Positions 34,909 through 44,519 are shown, counted from the first letter of the stretch. The stretch is 64,000 nt of DNA from Candidatus Thiocaldithrix dubininis (GCA_029972135.1 CP124755.1:372001-436000); one strand, 5' to 3'. The notes: generated by a model not told the origin, from the letters alone. Program-made: numbers and translations.

Positions 34909-36117
34909 ATGGCAAGTCAAGCAATCAGTTATCGCGAGATTAAAGCCGAAAAAGGTTTCTACCTTTGGCTTGGTTTTCTCGGTCTTTTATTGGCGGTAGG
35001 CGCTTATGCCTTCTTCCATGTTGAACATACCGGTCACTATGTAACCGGTATGAATAATCAAATCGTTTGGGGTTTACCGCATGTGTTTGCGATTTTCCTC
35101 ATCGTAGCAGCTTCTGGCGCATTAAACGTCGGTTCGATTGGGACAGTATTTGGTAAAAAGCTCTATCAACCGATGGGGCGTTTATCAGCCTTAATTGCAA
35201 TGTCTTGCTTAATCGGCGGTTTGATTGTACTGGTATTAGACCTTGGTCACCCTGATCGTCTTATTGTGGCAATGACACATTATAATTTCCGCTCGATTTT
35301 CGCTTGGAACATTATTTTATATAACGGCTTCTTAGCCTTATCCGTCTTGTATGTTTGGACAATGATGGATCGTAAAATGGCGCCTATGTATAAAACGGCC
35401 GGTTCAATGGCATTCGTGTGGCGTTTAATTCTGACGATGGGGACAGGCTCAATCTTTGGCTTCTTAGTGGCACGCGATTTCTATAACTCAGCGGTGATGG
35501 CACCTTTGTTTGTCGTCATGTCTTTTGCCTTTGGTTTAGCTGTTTTCATCTTAGTATTGTATTTTAGCTATCGTTGGACTGGGCGTGAATTAGGTGACAA
35601 AACGTTGAATCGTCTGCGGTATTTATTAGCGGTATTCATTGGTGGGGTATTGTTGTTAGAAGGCGCTCGCCATTTAACCAATCTATACATTACTCAGCGT
35701 CAAGGTATAGAACAATTCATTTTAATGGACGGTGGCATTTACACCTTCTTATTCTGGTTTGGTCAAATTTTCCTTGGCGCTTTATTGCCCTTATCACTGA
35801 TTTTCTGCCGCTTACTAGCGAATAATCACAAAGCCTTATTAGCCGCTGCTGCGTTAACTATTTTGGGTGGTATGGCGCAGTTATATGTGATTATTGTTGG
35901 TGGACAAGCGTATCCCTTAACTTTATTCCCCGGTTCGTTGGTTTCCAGCGATTTCTTTGACGGCGTTATTAATACTTACCAACCTAGCATTTGGGAACTT
36001 ATGTTGGGGATGGGCGGTATGGCACTCACGTTGGTTATGGTAACAATTGGTGTGAAAGTGCTACGTTTCTTGCCAGAATCAATGGCTGATAAAGTGGTTG
36101 GTCCACATCACGCTTAA
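34909..36117 (+). CDS. dsrP: DsrP, NrfD-like membrane subunit
   Basis: Polytopic quinone-interacting subunit of DsrMKJOP, 402 residues with about ten hydrophobic helices, of the NrfD/PsrC family. Family-type features are VLDLGHPDRL and the NIILYNGFLALSVLY helix. It is the last gene of the operon in this window; dsrN, dsrR and dsrS, which follow dsrP in Allochromatium, are not found here. A strong terminator follows 24 bases after the stop. Confidence 0.96.
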   Translation: MASQAISYREIKAEKGFYLWLGFLGLLLAVGAYAFFHVEHTGHYVTGMNNQIVWGLPHVFAIFLIVAASGALNVGSIGTVFGKKLYQPMGRLSALIAMSCLIGGLIVLVLDLGHPDRLIVAMTHYNFRSIFAWNIILYNGFLALSVLYVWTMMDRKMAPMYKTAGSMAFVWRLILTMGTGSIFGFLVARDFYNSAVMAPLFVVMSFAFGLAVFILVLYFSYRWTGRELGDKTLNRLRYLLAVFIGGVLLLEGARHLTNLYITQRQGIEQFILMDGGIYTFLFWFGQIFLGALLPLSLIFCRLLANNHKALLAAAALTILGGMAQLYVIIVGGQAYPLTLFPGSLVSSDFFDGVINTYQPSIWELMLGMGGMALTLVMVTIGVKVLRFLPESMADKVVGPHHA

Positions 36118-36140
36118 ATTCTAGCGACAGAAACTAAAGA

Positions 36141-36168
36141 AACCGGCGTTTAGGCGTCGGTTTTTTTT
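36141..36168 (+). terminator. Intrinsic terminator of the dsr operon
   Basis: AACCGGCG (36141-36148) and CGTCGGTT (36155-36162) form an 8-bp stem with one G-U pair and a six-base loop, followed by eight T (36161-36168). This is the clearest Rho-independent terminator in the window. Confidence 0.9.
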
Positions 36169-36255
36169 CGTTTATAAGATTATTTTGGTGCAGTGCAGAA
36201 CTACTAAGCAAAATGGCAGTCTAATTTAAGATCAGTTGGGGTGGGGGTATCTATA

Positions 36256-37170
36256 ATGCGTGTCATATGGGCTGTGATCTTAAGTAGCTGGTTAGGAGCT
36301 GCATTTGCAGGCACACCTGATCATTTAATGTGGGTGGGTAAAGACCAAGATGCCTTGGTCATGGCTGAAGTTAAGCGCATTAATCCCGATAAAAGTCGAG
36401 AACTTGTGGTGATTGCCAGTCTAGCCCCCAGTAAGTGGTGGAGTCCCAAAGCTAAGCAACGTTTTACTTTGCAGATGCCGTCTTTAAACCCATTGGCTGA
36501 ATATTTAATGCTGCAAAAAGGACAAAAATATTTTATGTCTTTGCGTAAAGTCGGGCAGCATTATGAGCCAGTTTGGGGTGTTTGGCCGCTAACCCGAGAT
36601 AGCCAACAATTAGCAGACGCTCACCTAGCCGATTATCAGCCAGAATACCAATTCTTATTAAACACTGGGGCGCGTTATCCTATTCCTAGCTTTTTATTTG
36701 ATGAAGTAGCATTGCGTAGTGAGAATCCACAGATTCCCAATGATGTATTGAAAGAATTGCCAACTGAACAATTAGTGCAAATTTACTTAACCTATCCTTA
36801 TTTATCGCTTTTACAAACATCTCAACCCCAAGCAGCTTTCACGCAATTGCAAACGCGCTTTAATGGGCTGAGGGAATTATTAAAACACCCTGATTCATCC
36901 GCCGAAGTACTAAAAGTTTTACGCACTGAACCGTTAGGCGATGTTACGACGCTACCTGCTCCTACGTTAAAAGCCTTAAGTCAACGGCAAAGTGCTTTAC
37001 TATTGGTATTAGCACAAGCCGATCTTAGTACTACATTATCAGCGGTAGATCGTTTAGCCTTAAAGCATCTGGTGCAAACGCGTCTTAAACAGTTGCAAGC
37101 GGCTGACATGCAAACCAGCCCTATGACGGCTGCTTATGTATTAGTGCAAACTAAACTACAACAACATTAA
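36256..37170 (+). CDS. Exported hypothetical protein
   Basis: A 304-residue protein with a signal peptide (MRVIWAVILSSWLGAAFA) and no recognised domain. The mature N-terminal half is beta-rich with Trp-rich segments (LAPSKWWSPKAKQRF, HYEPVWGVWPLT), the C-terminal half is helical, with many Leu/Gln/Thr residues. ATG 36256 is preferred over the earlier GTG because GGGGG is eight bases upstream and the signal peptide starts cleanly. It stands alone after the dsr terminator. No function can be assigned. Confidence 0.7.
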   Translation: MRVIWAVILSSWLGAAFAGTPDHLMWVGKDQDALVMAEVKRINPDKSRELVVIASLAPSKWWSPKAKQRFTLQMPSLNPLAEYLMLQKGQKYFMSLRKVGQHYEPVWGVWPLTRDSQQLADAHLADYQPEYQFLLNTGARYPIPSFLFDEVALRSENPQIPNDVLKELPTEQLVQIYLTYPYLSLLQTSQPQAAFTQLQTRFNGLRELLKHPDSSAEVLKVLRTEPLGDVTTLPAPTLKALSQRQSALLLVLAQADLSTTLSAVDRLALKHLVQTRLKQLQAADMQTSPMTAAYVLVQTKLQQH

Positions 37171-37242
37171 GTTTCTTAGCGTTTTCGCGGTTTGTCGTGT
37201 GAAATGCAGTACACTCATGGCTTTTAGCAAGGCGTATTGGCT

Positions 37243-37518
37243 ATGTCCCTAACGGATATGATGGGCTATATGGCAGCAACCTTAACCAGCATTGCCTTTT
37301 TACCGCAAGTTCTAAAAACGATTCGTACCCGTGACACCTCCAGTATTTCATTATTAATGTATTCGCTGTTTGTAGCAGGGGTATTGTGTTGGTTGATTTG
37401 GGGGCTATTGCTACAACAATGGCCGGTTATTTTGGCTAATCTTGTGACTTTTGCGCTCTCTGCCATTATTTTAAGCATGAAAATTTACGCGGTTATCGTA
37501 AAGCACGAAGCACCTTAA
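37243..37518 (+). CDS. SemiSWEET-type sugar transporter (PQ-loop family)
   Basis: A 91-residue membrane protein with three transmembrane helices, the size of a bacterial SemiSWEET. The PQ-loop signature FLPQVLKTIRTRDTSSIS follows the first helix, then a central helix with CWLIWGLLLQ and a third helix. SemiSWEETs dimerise to form one sugar transport path. ATG 37243 is chosen over the TTG two codons earlier. The sugar is unknown, though a sugar route fits a glycogen-storing cell. Confidence 0.88.
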   Translation: MSLTDMMGYMAATLTSIAFLPQVLKTIRTRDTSSISLLMYSLFVAGVLCWLIWGLLLQQWPVILANLVTFALSAIILSMKIYAVIVKHEAP

Positions 37519-37629
37519 CGTATTGCACAGCTTGTCGTATGAATACCGCTATAGCATAGTGATTCAGACAGCGAATGCGTTATGATTAACGCTGCTAGGT
37601 AATCGATTCTTTTAAGACAAGCTGATAAT

Positions 37630-37635
37630 TATAAT
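37630..37635 (+). promoter_or_regulatory. TATAAT box immediately before the ADP-ribosylglycohydrolase ATG
   Basis: A perfect -10 hexamer lies four bases before the ATG at 37640. If used, transcription would begin at or next to the start codon, giving a leaderless message; no ribosome binding site is visible. The -35 region is poor. Confidence 0.35.
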
Positions 37636-37639
37636 AAGT

Positions 37640-38572
37640 ATGCGAATTCGTGAAGAGCAATATATCGGTTGCGTATTAGGTTTAGCCTATGGTGACGCGT
37701 TGGGTGCGCCTTATGAAGGGGGCGTGGTTGAACAATTATTGTGGCGTTCGATTGGGCGTACCGCCAGCGGTGAAATGCGTTGGACGGATGACACGCAAAT
37801 GGCGTTGGATTTAGCCAATTCACTGATTGCCAAAGGCAAAATAGACCAAGAAGATTTAGCACAACGCTTTGCCGCCAGCTATCGTTGGGATCGGGGTTAT
37901 GGGCCTGCGGTTGCCAAAGTATTAAAGCGCATTAAAGCAGGGCAGAACTGGAAAATTGCTAACACTGCTATTTATCCCAATGGTTCTTATGGCAATGGTG
38001 CGGCAATGCGTTCCCCGATTATGGCGCTGTATATGCCGGGCAATTTAACCGCGTTAATGCGTCATACTAAATCTTCCGCTGAAGTGACGCATGTCAACCC
38101 GTTAGGCATTGAAGGTGCTCGTATTATTGCCGTGGCAACTGCTAAGTTATTGCATCAGGTTGAGCCTAAAGACGTTATTAATATTGTATTGGCTTATTGC
38201 CAATTATTTGAATTTAAAGAACAATTAGATTTGGTTCGGCATTGGCTCACGTTTGATTATGTCATAGAACCGCAATATGTGGTCTCGAAGTTAGGCAATG
38301 GCATGACGGCGCTCACTTCCTGTGTAACGGCGATTTATATCGCGTTATATTTTCTGGATAAACGCTTTGAAGCTATGCTAAGTTTTGTGCAAGCGTGTGA
38401 AGGTGATGTCGATACCATTGGTGCAATGGCAGGCGCGATGTGGGGCGCGTTTAATGGTCATAAGGGTTTACCAAAATCCGAGTTGGAAGCGCGAGATAGC
38501 CTCATCAATATTGCGCAAATTCTGCATATACGTTTTAGTCACCAAGCGCATGGTGTGCCTGCTTTTTGTTAA
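37640..38572 (+). CDS. ADP-ribosylglycohydrolase family protein
   Basis: A 310-residue all-helical DraG/ARH-family protein. Metal-binding motifs are clear: GDALGAPYE at residues 18-26, TDDTQMAL at 51-58 and GDVDTIGAMAGAMWGA near residue 253. Members remove ADP-ribose from proteins or nucleic acids, or hydrolyse related N-glycosidic bonds. No DraT or other ADP-ribosyltransferase gene is seen nearby, and no nitrogenase genes, so the substrate is open. No ribosome binding site is visible before the ATG. Confidence 0.88.
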   Translation: MRIREEQYIGCVLGLAYGDALGAPYEGGVVEQLLWRSIGRTASGEMRWTDDTQMALDLANSLIAKGKIDQEDLAQRFAASYRWDRGYGPAVAKVLKRIKAGQNWKIANTAIYPNGSYGNGAAMRSPIMALYMPGNLTALMRHTKSSAEVTHVNPLGIEGARIIAVATAKLLHQVEPKDVINIVLAYCQLFEFKEQLDLVRHWLTFDYVIEPQYVVSKLGNGMTALTSCVTAIYIALYFLDKRFEAMLSFVQACEGDVDTIGAMAGAMWGAFNGHKGLPKSELEARDSLINIAQILHIRFSHQAHGVPAFC

Positions 38573-38727
38573 TTTGCTTATTTTTAAATGAAAAACGGTA
38601 ATTTCATCTTATAAATCGCCAACTTAAGCGAAATTATTCAAGCAAGCCAAAGGAGTTCGCCTAAAATTATAGCTGAATCACAAACCCTAATGCTTCACAA
38701 CTCTTTGTGTATAAGGAACAAGCGACA

Positions 38728-39378
38728 ATGAAAAATGGCGTTTTAAATGTGTCAGAACAAGCCAGCGCTTTTATTGATGCCAATGGAATTAAATTGAATT
38801 TAACAGTACAAGGCGAAAATTTAATTTTTGGTAATGCCGCTCTCGATAAAAACCAAAATGTTAAAGCATTAGTACAAACCATTAAAGAAATCGACCCCAG
38901 CGCGATTATTAGTTTAGACAATATTAAAATTCAGTCGGAAACTGGCTGGTTTACGCAAATTTCTAAAGGTAGTTATAATTTAATAGTTACTATTACCAAT
39001 TTAGAAACGATTGATGCCATTCTTAATACAGTAATTGAAATTGAGAATGTAAACCTGAATGCGATTGAATGGTTATATGATGATTATTCGGCAAAAGTTA
39101 AATTAATTACGGAAGCTGTTAGCAAAACTAAAGCTAAAGCGGAAACTATGGCTGGCGCTTTAGGTAAAACTATTATTGGTGTTAAATCTTGTGCGGATTC
39201 CTATGATATACCGGATAATAGAACGATTACGCAAGAAGAAGCTAAGTCGCTGGGTTATAGTATGCTTACAAAACCCCGCACGAAAGCTAATGCTGATATG
39301 GGAACATTGATTAAAGGTAAAAAGGAAATTAAAGCCAACGCCTTTATTCAGTTCATATTGAAAAATATTGAAGAATAA
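38728..39378 (+). CDS. SIMPL-domain (DUF541-like) protein without signal peptide
   Basis: A 216-residue protein resembling SIMPL/DUF541 (IKLNLTVQGENLIFGNAALDK; VKLITEAVSKTKAKAETMAGALGKTI). SIMPL proteins are usually exported, but this one has no signal peptide and should be cytoplasmic unless exported otherwise. AAGGAA is about nine bases before ATG 38728, which is preferred over an earlier in-frame GTG. Base composition is AT-rich compared with neighbours, possibly reflecting recent acquisition. Function unknown. Confidence 0.7.
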   Translation: MKNGVLNVSEQASAFIDANGIKLNLTVQGENLIFGNAALDKNQNVKALVQTIKEIDPSAIISLDNIKIQSETGWFTQISKGSYNLIVTITNLETIDAILNTVIEIENVNLNAIEWLYDDYSAKVKLITEAVSKTKAKAETMAGALGKTIIGVKSCADSYDIPDNRTITQEEAKSLGYSMLTKPRTKANADMGTLIKGKKEIKANAFIQFILKNIEE

Positions 39379-39420
39379 CCCATTGGTATAAGCTGTGCGT
39401 TGCTTGGCAGCGTACAGTGT

Positions 39421-39446
39421 TGTAGCAGCTAAGCTGCACCCCCCCC
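39421..39446. other. Inverted repeat and eight-C tract upstream of ybiT
   Basis: GCAGCT (39425-39430) and AGCTGC (39432-39437) form a tight inverted repeat followed by eight consecutive C (39439-39446). A longer TGTAGCA/TGCTACA pairing surrounds it. It may be a weak terminator for the SIMPL gene or a slippage-prone regulatory tract before ybiT. Confidence 0.35.
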
Positions 39447-39504
39447 GTAAAAATGCTACAGTAGCGCCCCATTGCTGCTTTTCCAAGTTCAAGAGGATTC
39501 CCCT

Positions 39505-41127
39505 GTGTTAGTCGCTGCGAATATTACAATGCAATTCGGTGCGAAGCCGTTGTTTGACAATGTGTCGGTCAAATTCGGTGATGGCAATCGTTACGGTTTA
39601 ATCGGTGCTAATGGCGCTGGTAAATCAACCTTTATGAAAATTTTGTGTGGGTTACAAGAACCCTCGTTTGGTAATGTCTCAAAAGATACAACTGAGCGCA
39701 TGGCTTATTTACGCCAAGATCAATTTGCGTTTGAAGATGTCCGCGTGCTCGATGTCGTGATGATGGGGCACGAAGCCATGTGGAAAGTCATGGCAGAAAA
39801 GGACGGGATTTATGCGAATCCCGACGCAACAGAAGACGATTATATGAAGGCTGCCGAATTAGAAGGGCAGTTTGCAGAAATGGATGGCTATACTGCCGAG
39901 TCGCGGGCGGGTGAATTATTATTAGCCGTGGGTATTCCGACCGAGCAACACAATGGTCCGATGCGCGAAGTGGCGCCGGGTTGGAAATTACGGGTGTTGC
40001 TCTGCCAAGCGCTGTTTGCCAATCCTGATATTTTGTTACTCGACGAGCCAACCAACAACCTCGACATTAATACGATTCGCTGGTTAGAAGACACGTTAAA
40101 TAATCGTGAATCTACCATGATTATTATCTCGCATGACCGCCACTTCTTAAACCAAGTGTGTACGCATACCGCCGACTTAGACTACGGTAAAATCCAAGTT
40201 TATCCGGGCAACTATGACGACTTTATGGAAGCGTCCACCCAAGCGCGTGAGCGTCAAGCCAATGCGAATGCGAAAGCCAAAGAGCGCATTGCTGAGTTAC
40301 AAGATTTCGTGCGTCGCTTCTCTGCCAATAAATCCAAAGCGAAACAAGCGACCAGTCGCCGTAAATTAATTGAAAAACTCAAGCCTGAGGATATTAAACC
40401 TTCTAGCCGTCAATACCCGTGGATTCGCTTTGAATACGACGAAAAAGAGCGTTTACACCGTTTTGCGGTGGAAGTCGAAAACCTGACCTTCGGTTATGAA
40501 GGGATGGCAAAGCCTTTAATCAATAACTTTAGCTTCTCGATTGAAGCCGGTGAAAAAGTGGCGATTATCGGTGAAAACGGTGTAGGTAAAACCACCTTAA
40601 TGAAACTGTTAGAAGGGCAGTTGCAACCGCAAAAAGGCACGATTAAATGGGCAGAAAAAGCCCGTTTTTGTACCTATGAGCAAGATCACGAAGACGAGTT
40701 TAAAAGTGACCGCCCCTTAACCGATTGGATTGCCGAGTATGTGCGCAAAGAAGGCTATGAAGGCGAAGACGCGGAAACCCAAATTCGTGGCACTTTAGGG
40801 CGTTTATTATTCGGCGGCGATACGGTAAAAAAATCGGTTAAGGTGTTATCCGGTGGGGAAAAAGGTCGCATGATTTTTGGTCGTATGATGTTATCGCGCA
40901 CCAATGTGATGTTAATGGACGAACCCACCAACCACTTAGACATGGAATCTATCGAAGCCTTAAACGGCGCGTTAGACCGCTACGACGGTACATTAGTATT
41001 CGTTTCACACGACCGTGAATTCGTTAGCTCCGTTGCTACCCGTATTTTTGATGTGAAAGGGGACGGGCGCGTAGTGGATTATCGTGGTACTTACGATGAA
41101 TACTTAGCGAGCCAAGGTTTAGAATAA
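39505..41127 (+). CDS. ybiT: ABC-F family ATPase YbiT
   Basis: A ribosome-associated ABC-F protein, 540 residues, with two ABC cassettes and no membrane domain. Walker A motifs GANGAGKST and GENGVGKTT, signature VLSGGEKGR in the second cassette and Walker [12 protein letters not shown] and [10 protein letters not shown] are visible. The N-terminus [17 protein letters not shown] and [16 protein letters not shown] match E. coli YbiT. I chose the GTG at 39505 because AAGAGGA lies seven bases upstream and it restores the family start; the TTG at 39472 is unlikely. ABC-F proteins affect translation of difficult peptides. Confidence 0.93.
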   Translation: MLVAANITMQFGAKPLFDNVSVKFGDGNRYGLIGANGAGKSTFMKILCGLQEPSFGNVSKDTTERMAYLRQDQFAFEDVRVLDVVMMGHEAMWKVMAEKDGIYANPDATEDDYMKAAELEGQFAEMDGYTAESRAGELLLAVGIPTEQHNGPMREVAPGWKLRVLLCQALFANPDILLLDEPTNNLDINTIRWLEDTLNNRESTMIIISHDRHFLNQVCTHTADLDYGKIQVYPGNYDDFMEASTQARERQANANAKAKERIAELQDFVRRFSANKSKAKQATSRRKLIEKLKPEDIKPSSRQYPWIRFEYDEKERLHRFAVEVENLTFGYEGMAKPLINNFSFSIEAGEKVAIIGENGVGKTTLMKLLEGQLQPQKGTIKWAEKARFCTYEQDHEDEFKSDRPLTDWIAEYVRKEGYEGEDAETQIRGTLGRLLFGGDTVKKSVKVLSGGEKGRMIFGRMMLSRTNVMLMDEPTNHLDMESIEALNGALDRYDGTLVFVSHDREFVSSVATRIFDVKGDGRVVDYRGTYDEYLASQGLE

Positions 41128-41139
41128 TTGCTAAGCGAG

Positions 41140-41164
41140 AAGGTAGCGCCTTGAGTGCTACCTT
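41140..41164. terminator. Hairpin after ybiT
   Basis: AAGGTAGC (41140-41147) and GCTACCTT (41157-41164) form an 8-bp stem with a nine-base loop, 13 bases after the ybiT stop. A run of T follows after about 14 bases, so terminator activity is probable but not certain. Confidence 0.6.
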
Positions 41165-41201
41165 TATGAAAGTATTATTTTTTTAGTAAAGCAAAGGCAG
41201 G

Positions 41202-42554
41202 TTAGCCCATTTCTTTAGCAGCACGTAAACCGGATAAATACGCACCGTGTGCGGTACTGAAATAATTGGCTTCGCTGGCTTCACCTGCAAAAAATACTGT
41301 GTTAGCCAAGGGTTTGGCGAGTTCTTTACGCATGCTTGGGGTTGAACCCACCGCATTATACGAATAAGAACCTAAGGCAAACGGGTCGGATGCCCAACGC
41401 GTAATTTGATAATCCACGGGGTCGGGAATCGCAGTGCCATAAAGCGTTTTGAGGGTCTGCATCGCGCTACTAACAATTTGTTGATCTGTCCACGCTTCGA
41501 TAGCTTTGCCTCGTTCGGCGGCATTAAATCCCAATAAAATCGGTAGTTTTGCACTGCGCATAAAGCTAACCCATTCTGTCCATTTGCCATGTTCGGTGGG
41601 AATGTATTCCAGCCAATCTACATCGGTTGGCCAGAAGACTTTATTAAAGCGCAAGTAGCATTTATTCAAGACACCCATACCTAATTTGGCAATCGCCGTT
41701 TGTTTACTGTTAGGTAAGTCCGGCAGAAATTGCACCCGTTTAGCTTGTAATACACCCAGTGGCAAGGTAACTAATACTTGATCCGCCTTAAATTCGGCAT
41801 GTTGGGTAATAACGCGTAGCGGCTGGTTTTGCCAATGAATCGTTTGTACGACTTGCCCTAATTTAATACTTAAGCCTTGCGCTAAATAGTCCGTAATAAC
41901 GTGGAAGCCTTTGGCAAATAATGCATCTTGCCCCGCAAAGGCTTTAGACGCGTCATACCAATAAGCCGAGAGTTTTGCTGCGCTGCCTGCATATTCTTGT
42001 TCAATATTACCGCTGAGAATGAAATTAATCAGGCGTTGGGTGGCAGGGCTTGCTTGGGTAAATAAAGGTTCAATGGCTGCCCGAATCGAGCGATCACTGA
42101 CCTGATTTTGCGCTTGCTTAATTGCATTAAACACTTGCTTGCGTACCTTTTCCAAGGTGGCGGCTTCGCTACTGTTTAAGGCTTTGCCAGCGGTATTATA
42201 AGTAATGCTACTGTCATAGCTAGTTGCAATCTGCTTGACCTGCAAGCTTTGCGCTAACTGGGTTAAGGGATTACCTTTAACTCCATGAATCCACGTCGCG
42301 CCCAAATCTAGGGGCATATCTGGCCACTTCGTACTTGTCCAAATACGCCCACCGATGCGGTCACGCGCTTCTAACACCAGTACTTCATGTCCTTGCGCTT
42401 GTAGCGTTTTGGCGGCGGCTAAGCCCGCTAAGCCTGCGCCAATCACAATAATACGTTTTTTACTAGACATGGCGGCGTTATCCTTGGCTTCAACGCTGGG
42501 CAAACTGCTCAGCAACAGCATGCTTATTAAACTTAAAAAGTCGCGTCTTTGCAT
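41202..42554 (-). CDS. Tat-exported flavin amine oxidase
   Basis: A 450-residue FAD-dependent amine-oxidase-fold protein. The N-terminus MQRRDFLSLISMLLLSS is a Tat-type signal (RR at residues 3-4), consistent with export of a folded flavoprotein. The dinucleotide motif VIGAGLAGLAAAKTLQ is followed by VLEARDRIGGRIWTS, and the C-terminal FFAGEASEANYFSTAHGAYLSG closes the FAD site. It resembles monoamine/polyamine oxidases; the amine is unknown. ATG 42554 shares one base with the stop of the upstream GNAT gene (TAATG), so the two are translationally coupled. Confidence 0.9.
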   Translation of the reverse strand: MQRRDFLSLISMLLLSSLPSVEAKDNAAMSSKKRIIVIGAGLAGLAAAKTLQAQGHEVLVLEARDRIGGRIWTSTKWPDMPLDLGATWIHGVKGNPLTQLAQSLQVKQIATSYDSSITYNTAGKALNSSEAATLEKVRKQVFNAIKQAQNQVSDRSIRAAIEPLFTQASPATQRLINFILSGNIEQEYAGSAAKLSAYWYDASKAFAGQDALFAKGFHVITDYLAQGLSIKLGQVVQTIHWQNQPLRVITQHAEFKADQVLVTLPLGVLQAKRVQFLPDLPNSKQTAIAKLGMGVLNKCYLRFNKVFWPTDVDWLEYIPTEHGKWTEWVSFMRSAKLPILLGFNAAERGKAIEAWTDQQIVSSAMQTLKTLYGTAIPDPVDYQITRWASDPFALGSYSYNAVGSTPSMRKELAKPLANTVFFAGEASEANYFSTAHGAYLSGLRAAKEMG

Positions 42555-43054
42555 TAATGGGTTGCTCCAAATCCGGCGTGGAAGGTAACAATGCCCTGCG
42601 GAACAGTTGCAGTAAATGGCAATATAAAGAAATAGTCCGGTGGTATGCATGTATAGCTTAAGTGCGTACTGTTTTTAAAGCCAAATTGCGGATAATAATG
42701 GGGATCACCCACCAAGGCACAGCCCTGCGCAGCGTTGGCTTTTAAGTCGGCTAAACCTTGTTGCATTAAGGCTTTGCCGATACCTTGGCGTTGATAAGCC
42801 GGTAACACAGCAAGTGGACCCAATCCGTACCAATGCGCTGTACCATCGCTAATCGTCAGTGGCGAAAATGCGATATGCCCCACCAACTTATTATCCACTT
42901 CTGCCACTAATGAAATTGTTAGCGCCTCGGCGGCACGTAACGCATTCACAATAAAGCCTTCGGTTTGCTGGCTAAACGGATGATTGGCGAACGCGGCTTG
43001 AGTTACTGCAAAAATATCAGCGATATCCGAGGGTTTTTCAGGTCGAATCAGCAT
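42554..43054 (-). CDS. GNAT N-acetyltransferase (YhbS-like)
   Basis: A 166-residue GCN5-related acetyltransferase. The acetyl-CoA motif A is LAVLPAYQRQGIGKALMQQGL, with GHIAFSPLTI before it and VGDPHYYPQFGF after it, the latter typical of YhbS-type proteins. The acceptor is unknown. ATG 43054 begins a normal GNAT (MLIRPEKPSDI); the longer reading to 43138 would run over the promoter of the divergent WD40-like gene. Together with the amine oxidase it may act on amines, but that is only positional. Confidence 0.88.
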   Translation of the reverse strand: MLIRPEKPSDIADIFAVTQAAFANHPFSQQTEGFIVNALRAAEALTISLVAEVDNKLVGHIAFSPLTISDGTAHWYGLGPLAVLPAYQRQGIGKALMQQGLADLKANAAQGCALVGDPHYYPQFGFKNSTHLSYTCIPPDYFFILPFTATVPQGIVTFHAGFGATH

Positions 43055-43090
43055 AGGTTTTCCTGCTTGGGTAGTTAGACGTTTTCTACC

Positions 43091-43096
43091 TATAAT
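43091..43096 (+). promoter_or_regulatory. -10 box before the first WD40-like gene
   Basis: TATAAT at 43091-43096 lies directly before the duplicated unit; a weak TTGGGT (43067-43072) is 18 bases upstream. The box is not repeated before the second copy, where the same boundary is preceded by different sequence. Confidence 0.45.
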
Positions 43097-43136
43097 GCAA
43101 GTACACACCGCAAGCCACAATAGGTATGAAATTAGC

Positions 43137-44519
43137 ATGAAAATTTATTATACAGTCTGCATGATCGTGTTAATAAGTATGCCATTGGCTTTTGCCGATC
43201 AGCCGCTTACCCAGCATACAAATGCTATCCCCCTTTTACCCAGCAATATACCTCATGAAACGACCGATCATTATCCACAGGGCTATGCGATGGGTTACAC
43301 ATTTAGTCAGGATGGACGTTTATTTGCTTCATTTTTTGCGGGTAAACGCCATTATGATGATCACACTAACGGCAATATTCGGATATGGGATACACAAACT
43401 GGTAAATTAAAATATCAAACGCAGATTCCTCATTATTATAACTCTTATAGAGGGGATCGCTATGATATACAATTTTCACCTGATAATAAGATGCTATATT
43501 TAGCCAGTGCTACTGAGTCTCAAGTATTTATCTGGCAGTTTACAAAACGTAATAAGATTGAAGTGATTTGTATGCAGGGAGATCGAGCTGAATTTTACGA
43601 CGTGATACAAGTTGCACCAAATAATAAGCGGCTCTTGCTGCAAGGGTTTTGCTATACTCAGTTGTGCACTAAAGAAACCCTTGTCAATGGGAAGACTCGT
43701 TATTCGTCTGGTTATGCATCTGGTTTTTTTCATAATGAAAAAACATCAGCTGTTTTACACAATAATAAATTATTGGTAATTTATAATAACAAAAACCCTG
43801 ATGAATTCACCATTAAGTTTGTAGATGAATTGAAAGGATTAGCTAAACGTAAATTAGTGAATGTTTGGCAAGTAAGTCCTGTGTCCAATGCAGCACATCT
43901 AACAAATATTATTGATCGTACAAACCAATTGTTTATTGTAGTTGAGGTTCTTGATAACGACTTGCTACTTCATCAATGGAATTATGCTAAGCGACAATGG
44001 CTAGGTACACAAACCTTTACTGGCTTGGCTAAACCTAATATGGAAGTAAAACTACACAAAAATTATTTGTTAATCTACTCACCCAAGAAAGATTTGGCTA
44101 TTTTAAAAAGAAACGACCTGCAATTTTCCTTACTTTGGCAAAAGCAATACAACTCTTTAAAGGATTTGATTTATCTTGATTTTAGTTTAGATGGAAAATA
44201 TCTTGTCTCAGATTTTGATATGATTGAAATAGAAACAGGAAGGTTTATAACCTATCCTCTGATGCGTAGAAAACAAAAAATAAACAAGATAGATTATACT
44301 GCTTATATAGAACCAATGATAAAAGATAATTTTTTTAAAAGTTATTATTCTGAAAAAGATTTAAAATGCCAAGATAATGTTAATTTAAAATCGGATGTAT
44401 ATAGTTTACTTAATCAGAAAACCATCAAAGAAGTCGATGGTTTGATAGTGGGTATGAGTCCAGATGGCAAAACGCTAGCGGCTTGTAAAGGGGCTGAATT
44501 GTTCTTAATACCCATGTAA
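43137..44519 (+). CDS. Secreted WD40/beta-propeller-like protein, copy 1
   Basis: A 460-residue exported protein. The signal peptide ends PLAFA before DQPL. The mature protein has WD40-like repeats: MGYTFSQDGRLFASFFAG with NIRIWDTQTGKL, and YDIQFSPDNKMLYLASATES with VFIWQFTKR; weaker repeats follow (LDFSLDGKYLVSDFDMIEI) and the last is VGMSPDGKTLAACKGAELFL. Such propellers usually mediate protein contacts. ATG 43137 is chosen because it begins the signal peptide, and the identical leader before copy 2 fixes the start. No ribosome binding site is strong (AATAGG). Confidence 0.8.
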   Translation: MKIYYTVCMIVLISMPLAFADQPLTQHTNAIPLLPSNIPHETTDHYPQGYAMGYTFSQDGRLFASFFAGKRHYDDHTNGNIRIWDTQTGKLKYQTQIPHYYNSYRGDRYDIQFSPDNKMLYLASATESQVFIWQFTKRNKIEVICMQGDRAEFYDVIQVAPNNKRLLLQGFCYTQLCTKETLVNGKTRYSSGYASGFFHNEKTSAVLHNNKLLVIYNNKNPDEFTIKFVDELKGLAKRKLVNVWQVSPVSNAAHLTNIIDRTNQLFIVVEVLDNDLLLHQWNYAKRQWLGTQTFTGLAKPNMEVKLHKNYLLIYSPKKDLAILKRNDLQFSLLWQKQYNSLKDLIYLDFSLDGKYLVSDFDMIEIETGRFITYPLMRRKQKINKIDYTAYIEPMIKDNFFKSYYSEKDLKCQDNVNLKSDVYSLLNQKTIKEVDGLIVGMSPDGKTLAACKGAELFLIPM

